Of a stretch of DNA of 64,000 nt, positions 59,236 through 64,000 are shown one piece after another. Below the pieces are notes generated by a model. The model was not told the DNA's origin, ran no database searches, and worked only from the letters and a program-made list of their open reading frames with translations. The number at the start of each line of letters is the position of its first letter. The stretch's first letter is position 1. Both the position numbers and the translations under genes were made by a program. Source of the DNA: VRUE01 sp963824705 (GTDB lineage Bacteria > Actinomycetota > Thermoleophilia > Solirubrobacterales > 70-9); NCBI GenBank assembly GCA_963824705.1, contig CAWGQE010000003.1:1674001-1738000 (forward strand), given 5' to 3'.

Positions 59236-59892
59236 GTGAAGGGCTCCTCCCCGCGCAATCTCCTCGCAACCGCGCTCGTGGCGATCGCCTGCGCGGCTAT
59301 CTGCGCGTCAAGCGCCTCCGCGGTCGGCATCCAGGGCCACCGGGTCGCGGCAGCCGCGCCGGCACCGACCGCCAAGCGGGCGAGCGCGACGAGCGACGGC
59401 GGCGAACTGATCGCACCCGCTTCCGTCTGCCGCGACCAGGAAGACCTCGACGCCCCCGCCGCCGACCAGGAGCAGGCGATGGATTGCATGGTCAACTTCG
59501 CTCGCCACCAGGCGGGACTGGGCGAACTCGCCAACGCCGATGCTCTGGCGCAATCGGCCCGCGACAAGTCGCTCGACATCCTCAGCTGCGACAGCTTCAG
59601 CCACTCCGCATGCGGGCGTGAATTCACCTACTGGATGAAGGAAACCGGCTACATGTCGACTCCCTGCTGGCGGGTCGGCGAGAACCTCGCTTGGGGTACC
59701 GGCGAATACGGCTCGGTGCGATCGATCTTCACCGCCTGGATGCGCTCGCCGGACCACCGCGCCAACGTCCTCGGCGATTTCGACGAAACCGGCCTCAGCC
59801 TGCAGGTCGGCACGCTTGAAGGCAACCTCGGAACGCGGGTTTGGGCCCAACACTTCGGCTCGCACTGCGATGCGCCCGTCGCCCAGCCGTAG
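59236..59892 (+). CDS. Secreted CAP (SCP/PR1-like) domain protein
   Basis: The start is GTG 59236 followed by a signal peptide (SSPRNLLATALVAIACAAIC..ASA). The 218-residue product has a CAP domain with MVNFARHQAGLGELANADAL, SCDSFSHSACG, CWRVGENLAWGTGEYGSVRS, WMRSPDHRANVLGDFDETGL and VWAQHFG. Five or more cysteines suggest disulfides. The domain is extracellular; its biochemical activity in bacteria is not well defined. A copy of the dyad motif precedes it. Confidence 0.88.
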   Translation: MKGSSPRNLLATALVAIACAAICASSASAVGIQGHRVAAAAPAPTAKRASATSDGGELIAPASVCRDQEDLDAPAADQEQAMDCMVNFARHQAGLGELANADALAQSARDKSLDILSCDSFSHSACGREFTYWMKETGYMSTPCWRVGENLAWGTGEYGSVRSIFTAWMRSPDHRANVLGDFDETGLSLQVGTLEGNLGTRVWAQHFGSHCDAPVAQP

Positions 59893-59908
59893 GCGCCCAG
59901 CCGGCGCG

Positions 59909-60250
59909 CTAAACCGAGAGCGGCAGGCGCTGCAAACGCTGCAGGCGTTCGGCCACCCGGTCGGCCCGCGCGGTGAAATCGCCCATGTCGCCATCCTCGG
60001 GAAATGGGCTCGACGCATGACCGTTGCCGTTCATCGCCCTGCTGGCCCGTTCGGCCAGCTCGGCGGCCCGCTTCGCCTGCTCGGCGGCATCCAGAGCAGC
60101 GGCGCCGACGGTCATCACCGCTGCCTCGGAGGCGCGGGCGGTGGCCAGCGCCTCATCGATCCGCTCGACCAGCTCGCCCAGCAGCGGTGGCCGCGAGCGC
60201 TCGGGCAGGGTCCAGTCCTCGGCACTCATGTGCGCGTCCTCGCTCATCAC
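59909..60250 (-). CDS. Ala-rich helical hypothetical protein
   Basis: This 113-residue protein begins MMSEDAHMSAEDWTLPERS. A continuous Ala/Glu-rich helix at about residues 25-72 (LVERIDEALATARASEAAVM) could form a coiled coil, and a basic Leu/Arg-rich helix ends it. It has no signal peptide. An alternative start is the Met at residue 8. Function is unknown. It diverges from the CoA lyase gene across a hairpin-containing region. Confidence 0.55.
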   Translation of the reverse strand: MMSEDAHMSAEDWTLPERSRPPLLGELVERIDEALATARASEAAVMTVGAAALDAAEQAKRAAELAERASRAMNGNGHASSPFPEDGDMGDFTARADRVAERLQRLQRLPLSV

Positions 60251-60294
60251 CCTTCATGTACGGCGGCGAAGGGCGAATCCCTGCGCCCCTCCGA

Positions 60295-60341
60295 GCGCGG
60301 TAGAGGTTCGGTTCGCATAGCGCGCCAAACCTCTACCGCGC
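60295..60341. promoter_or_regulatory. Inverted repeat in the divergent region before the CoA lyase gene
   Basis: GCGCGGTAGAGGTT (60295-60308) and AACCTCTACCGCGC (60328-60341) are perfect 14-bp inverted repeats with a 19-base spacer. The position between two divergent genes favours an operator or leader hairpin. No T run follows, so a terminator is unlikely. Confidence 0.55.
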
Positions 60342-60388
60342 CGCCTGATTAGATTCCAGCCGACCGTCCCCAACCTCCGAGGAGCAGC

Positions 60389-61444
60389 TTGCGAAACCCC
60401 AGAGACTTCTTCCAGCCGCTGGCGATCGGCGCCCCCGAGCCACTGACTGAGATCCCCGTCAAGCCGTCGCGGATGATCCACTTCCTCGACTTCTCCAACG
60501 AGAAGATGGTCGAAAAGGCCGCCGGCATCGCCGCGAAGACCGACATCCTGCTCGGCAACCTCGAGGACGCGATCCCGGTCGACCGCAAGGAGGCGGCGCG
60601 CGCCGGCCTGATCAAGGCGGCCAAGGAGTCCGACTTCGGCCAGACCGCGCTCTGGACCCGGGTCAACTCGCTGGAGAGCCCCTGGGTGCTCGACGACCTG
60701 ACCACGCTGGTCAACTGAGATCGGCGACCAGCTCGAGGTCGTGATGGTGCCCAAGGTCGAGGGCGCCTGGGACATCCACTACGTCGACCGCCTGCTCGCC
60801 CAGCTCGAGGCCAAGGCCGGCCTCGACCGTCCGATCCTGATCCACGCGATCCTCGAGACCGCCGCAAGGCGTCGTCAACCTCGAGGAGATCGCCGGCAGC
60901 CAGCCCGCGCATGCAGGGGATGAGCTTCGGCCCCGCCGACCTCGCCGCCTCGCGGCGGATGAAGACGACCCGCGTCGGCGGCGGCCACCCCGGCTACCGC
61001 GTGATGGAGGACCCCGCCGACCCGGAGAACCCCGAGGCCGATCGGGTCAGCGCCCAGCAGGACCTCTGGCACTACTCGATCGCGCGCATGGTCGACGCCT
61101 GCGCCTCGACCGGGATCCTGCCCTTCTACGGCCCCTTCGGCGACATCAAGGACACGGCCGGATGCGAGACCCAGTTCCGCGCCGCCTTCCTGATGGGCTG
61201 CGTCGGCGCCTGGTCGCTGCACCCGGTGCAGATCGACATCGCCAAGAAGGTCTTCAGCCCGCCGCCGGAGGAGGTCAAGTTCGCCAAGAAAGTCCTCGAG
61301 GCGATCCCCGACGGCCGCGGCGTCCACATGATCGACGGCAAGATGCAGGACGACGCCACCTGGAAGCAGTGCAAGGTGATGGTCGAGCTGGCGGAGATGC
61401 TGGCCGCGAAGGACCCGGAGCTGGCCGAGTCCTACGGGATGTGA
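60389..61444 (+). CDS. mcl: HpcH/HpaI (CitE-like) lyase, candidate malyl-CoA/methylmalyl-CoA lyase (three +1 frameshifts)
   Basis: This enzyme cleaves (2R,3S)-beta-methylmalyl-CoA to glyoxylate and propionyl-CoA, closing the ethylmalonyl-CoA pathway. The start is TTG 60389 with GAGGAG upstream. Segments are MIHFLDFSNEKMVEKAAGIA, ILLGNLEDAIPVDRKEAARA (metal-binding Glu/Asp), VVMVPKVEGAWDIHYVDRLL, MSFGPADLAASRRMKTTRVG and WSLHPVQIDIAKKVFSPPPE. Single inserted bases near 60714, 60863 and 60903 shift the frame in turn; removing all three gives one continuous protein of about 350 residues. The GGGHPGY and FYGPFGDIKD blocks support the Mcl type. Confidence 0.82.
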
Positions 61445-61453
61445 TCGCGGCAG

Positions 61454-62332
61454 CTACGTCGTCGTGAACCAGAAGGAGACGCCGTGGCGGTCGACCTGGC
61501 CGAGTCCCGGTCGGGACCAGAGACCGTCGAGCATCCCGCCCAGCTGTGAGTCGTTGGCGGCCCACCAGGCCGGCAGCACTATCTCGACGTCGGCGCCGCC
61601 GAGCAGATAGGCGGCGAGCATGTACTGCTCCGAGTAGTAGCGCTCGGCGATGTCCGCCGGGTAGTCGTCGGGCAGGTAGATGTCGTGGATGCCAACCAGA
61701 ACGCCGGCCGGGATCGCCGGCAGGACCTCCAGGAAGAAGACCGACACGTCGCTGTTCATGAAGACCCGGTGGGAGCCGTCGAAGAAGACGATGTCCCCCG
61801 CTTCGAGACCGGCGAAGACCGAGAGGTCGGCCGCCTCCAGGGGCTTACGGATGACTTCGTCGCAGAGCTCGTCGACCTCGGCGCGCGGATGCGGGTCGAT
61901 CGAGGTGATCTTGGTGCCGAGGTTGCCCTCGCGGCAGCCGCGGGCGACGAACTTGGTCGAGTTGCCCGAGCCGATCTCCAGGTAGCGGGCCGGCCTGCGG
62001 TCGCGCATCAAGGCATAGAAGGTGGCCCCGTCGAGGCCGGAGATCATTCCGTTGACCCACGAGGGCTCGCGGGGATCGGCTGCCGAGACCTCGATCCGGG
62101 CCAGCTCCTCGGCGTAGCCGTCGATCGTCTCCAGGATCCGGCCGTAGCCCGACGCCTGGGAGCGAATCAACTCCTCCAGGCGCGGGTTGGGCGGGCGCCC
62201 GTGCCCGTAGCGCGGCGCGTTCTCGACAGTCGGCGGGTAGTCGAGGTTGACGTAGTAGCCGCCGGCGGGCCGGCTGAGGGCATGGATCGACCGGCTCGCG
62301 ACCTGCACCTTTAGATCGCCGAGCCGGCCCAC
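61454..62332 (-). CDS. Class I SAM-dependent methyltransferase-like protein
   Basis: The start at GTG 62332 or GTG 62308 gives 284-292 residues. The SAM-binding motif is ARYLEIGSGNSTKFVARGCR near the middle, followed by KITSIDPHPRAEVDELC, GDIVFFDGSHRVFMNSDVSV and VLVGIHDIYLPDDYP. This matches Methyltransf_24-type proteins found near glycan genes. The N-terminal 90 residues (GGYYVNLDYPPTVENAPRYG) are of unknown role. It follows pckG by ten bases on the same strand. The substrate is unknown. Confidence 0.8.
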   Translation of the reverse strand: MGRLGDLKVQVASRSIHALSRPAGGYYVNLDYPPTVENAPRYGHGRPPNPRLEELIRSQASGYGRILETIDGYAEELARIEVSAADPREPSWVNGMISGLDGATFYALMRDRRPARYLEIGSGNSTKFVARGCREGNLGTKITSIDPHPRAEVDELCDEVIRKPLEAADLSVFAGLEAGDIVFFDGSHRVFMNSDVSVFFLEVLPAIPAGVLVGIHDIYLPDDYPADIAERYYSEQYMLAAYLLGGADVEIVLPAWWAANDSQLGGMLDGLWSRPGLGQVDRHGVSFWFTTT

Positions 62333-62342
62333 CCTGTGTCGC

Positions 62343-64000
62343 CTAAGCGCCGAGTCGACGCTCGAGGTCGGCCAGCTGGTCGCGCAGCTGCTCCGGCAGG
62401 TGCTCGCCGAAGCGGGCGAAGTGCTCCTCGACCTGCGGCAGCTCGGCCTTCCACTCGGCGGGGTCCACCGCGAGCAGGTCGGCGACTTCCTCGGCCGTGA
62501 TCGACAGGCCCTCGGTGTCGAGCCCCCCGGCCGCCGGCACCATGCCGACTGGCGTCTCCTCCGCCTCGGCTTCGCCGGCGCAGCGACGGAAGACCCACTC
62601 GAGCACGCGGCTGTTCTCGCCGAAGCCCGGCCAGAGGAAGTTGCCCTCGTCGTCCTTGCGGAACCAGTTGACGTAGAACACGCGGGGCATCTGCGCGCCC
62701 TCGCGAGCCCCGACCGCGAGCCAGTGGTTGAAGTAATCGCCCATGTGGTAGCCGCAGAACGGCAGCATCGCCATCGGGTCGAAGCGCAGCTTGCCGACCT
62801 CGCCCGCCGCAGCGGCGGTCGTCTCCGAGGACATGATCGAGCCGAGGAAGACACCGTGCTCCCAGTCGAAAGCCTCGCGGACCAACGGGACGACGTGAGA
62901 GCGACGACCACCAAAGAGGAAGGCGTCGATCGGCACGCCGGCCGGGTCCTCCCACTCCGGGGCGATCGAGGGACAGGCCGCCGCCGGCGTGGTGAAACGG
63001 GCGTTGGGATGCGAGGAGGGCTTGTCGGAGTCCGGAGTCCAGTCCTCGCCGTGCCAGTCGATCAGGTGCTCGGGCGGCTCGGAGGTCATCCCCTCCCACC
63101 AGATGTCGCCGTCGTCGGTCTTGGCGCAGTTGGTGAAGATCGAGTCGCGGGCGACGGTCTTCATCGCGTTGGGGTTGGTCTTCTCGCCCGTTCCCGGCGC
63201 GACGCCGAAGAAGCCCGCCTCGGGGTTGATCGCGTAGAGGCGACCGTCCTCGCCGAACTTCATCCAGGCGATGTCGTCGCCGACCGTCTCGACCTTCCAA
63301 CCGGGCACGGTCGGGATCAGCATCGCCAAGTTGGTCTTGCCGCAGGCCGACGGGAAGGCCCCGGCGACGTACTTGACCTCACCCTCGGGCGAGGTGAGTT
63401 TGAGGATCAGCATGTGCTCGGCGAGCCAACCCTCGTCGCGAGCCATCGCCGAGGCGATCCGCAGGGCGAAGCACTTCTTGCCGAGCAGGGCGTTGCCGCC
63501 GTAGCCGGAGCCGTAGGACCAGATCTCGCGGCTCTCGGGGAAGTGGACGATCCACTTGTTCTCCGCGTCGCAGGGCCAGGGCACGTCTTCCTCGCCGGCC
63601 GCCAGCGGAGCACCGACAGAGTGCAGACAGGGGACGAACTCGCCATCGGTGCCGAGCACGTCGAGGGCGCCCTTGCCCATCCGGGTCATGATCCGCATGC
63701 TCACCGCGACGTAAGGCGAGTCGGTCAGCTGCACGCCGACGTGGGCGATCGGCGAGCCGAGCGGGCCCATCGAGAAGGGGACGACGTACATCGTGCGACC
63801 CGCCATCGAGCCCTCGAAGAGCCCGCGCAGCATCGCCTTCATCTCGTCCGGCTCGCGCCAGTTGTTGGTCGGGCCGGCGTCCTCCTCGCGCTCGGAGCAG
63901 ATGAAGGTGCGGTCTTCGACCCGGGCGACGTCGCCGGGATCGGAAAGGGCGAGGTAAGAGTTCGGGCGCTTGGCATCGGAGAGACGCTCGAAGGTGCCCG
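62343..64000 (-). CDS. pckG: Phosphoenolpyruvate carboxykinase (GTP), 5' end beyond the window
   Basis: PckG converts oxaloacetate and GTP to PEP and CO2, the entry to gluconeogenesis. The frame runs open through base 64000, so the N-terminus is missing. Diagnostic blocks are NNWREPDEMKAMLRGLFEGS, MGPLGSPIAHVGVQLTDSPY, the GTP-type P-loop GAFPSACGKTNLAML, VGDDIAWMKFGEDGRLYAIN (metal-binding) and FLFGGRRSHVVPLV. It suits growth on acetate-like substrates together with the ethylmalonyl-CoA pathway enzymes. Confidence 0.95.
   Translation of the reverse strand, partial: GTFERLSDAKRPNSYLALSDPGDVARVEDRTFICSEREEDAGPTNNWREPDEMKAMLRGLFEGSMAGRTMYVVPFSMGPLGSPIAHVGVQLTDSPYVAVSMRIMTRMGKGALDVLGTDGEFVPCLHSVGAPLAAGEEDVPWPCDAENKWIVHFPESREIWSYGSGYGGNALLGKKCFALRIASAMARDEGWLAEHMLILKLTSPEGEVKYVAGAFPSACGKTNLAMLIPTVPGWKVETVGDDIAWMKFGEDGRLYAINPEAGFFGVAPGTGEKTNPNAMKTVARDSIFTNCAKTDDGDIWWEGMTSEPPEHLIDWHGEDWTPDSDKPSSHPNARFTTPAAACPSIAPEWEDPAGVPIDAFLFGGRRSHVVPLVREAFDWEHGVFLGSIMSSETTAAAAGEVGKLRFDPMAMLPFCGYHMGDYFNHWLAVGAREGAQMPRVFYVNWFRKDDEGNFLWPGFGENSRVLEWVFRRCAGEAEAEETPVGMVPAAGGLDTEGLSITAEEVADLLAVDPAEWKAELPQVEEHFARFGEHLPEQLRDQLADLERRLGA

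Noticed and set aside
1..64000. CRISPR arrays, insertion sequences, prophage or rRNA operons
   Set aside because: I found no regularly spaced direct repeats with unique spacers, no transposase, integrase or phage structural proteins, and no rRNA-like sequence.

Overview
The window is very GC-rich and uses ATG, GTG and TTG starts. Its gene content points to an actinobacterium of the class Thermoleophilia (Solirubrobacterales-like). Evidence is coenzyme F420 biosynthesis with a fused FbiC, DUF1707 and Excalibur proteins, a ClpS-like protein, GTP-type PEP carboxykinase, and secreted proteins with long Pro-rich linkers and C-terminal Ig-like modules. The assignment comes from reading proteins, not from a database search. 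I saw no rRNA, tRNA, CRISPR array, transposase or phage gene.

Layout. 1-5.6 kb: F420 genes (cofC end, cofE, fbiC) with an alcohol dehydrogenase and a secreted Pro-rich protein. 5.7-14 kb: housekeeping and transport (aquaporin, orphan substrate-binding lipoprotein, Mn transporter MntH with its DtxR-type regulator and a perfect palindromic operator, YgfZ, DUF1707 protein, RmuC). 13.6-22 kb and 54.5-64 kb: enzymes that together make up most of the ethylmalonyl-CoA pathway (crotonyl-CoA carboxylase/reductase, ethylmalonyl-CoA mutase, a MaoC hydratase, an acyl-CoA dehydrogenase, a CitE-like malyl-CoA lyase), plus PEP carboxykinase for the exit to sugars. 22.8-54.4 kb: a large exopolysaccharide region. 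It holds tandem nucleotidyltransferases, two Wzx-type flippases, a polyprenyl-phosphate sugar transferase, many glycosyltransferases, sugar epimerases, three secreted clan GH-A glycosidase-like proteins, a glycosyltransferase fused to a GMC-oxidoreductase small subunit followed by the GMC oxidoreductase, a Wzz/BY-kinase, a Wzy/WaaL-like protein, a sugar nucleotidyltransferase, an aminotransferase, a deacetylase and a kelch protein. 55-57.3 kb: a secreted collagen-like protein.

Regulation visible in the sequence. A GEMM-I-type cyclic-di-GMP riboswitch precedes the third glycosidase, and the 3' side of its P1 helix overlaps the ribosome binding site. A 17-bp imperfect dyad (consensus CTCGTACAAACGTCCAG) lies upstream of five genes for secreted or surface-polysaccharide proteins, including that riboswitch gene. 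This looks like an undescribed extracellular-matrix regulon. A second unexplained theme is a set of 110-150 bp elements with perfect 17-24 bp inverted-repeat arms; one lies in frame inside fbiC.

Quality. Several genes are interrupted by single-base indels, mostly +1, with intact protein sequence on both sides. They are densest at 26.1-27.1 kb. I treat these as probable consensus errors and annotate the whole gene, stating where each break lies.
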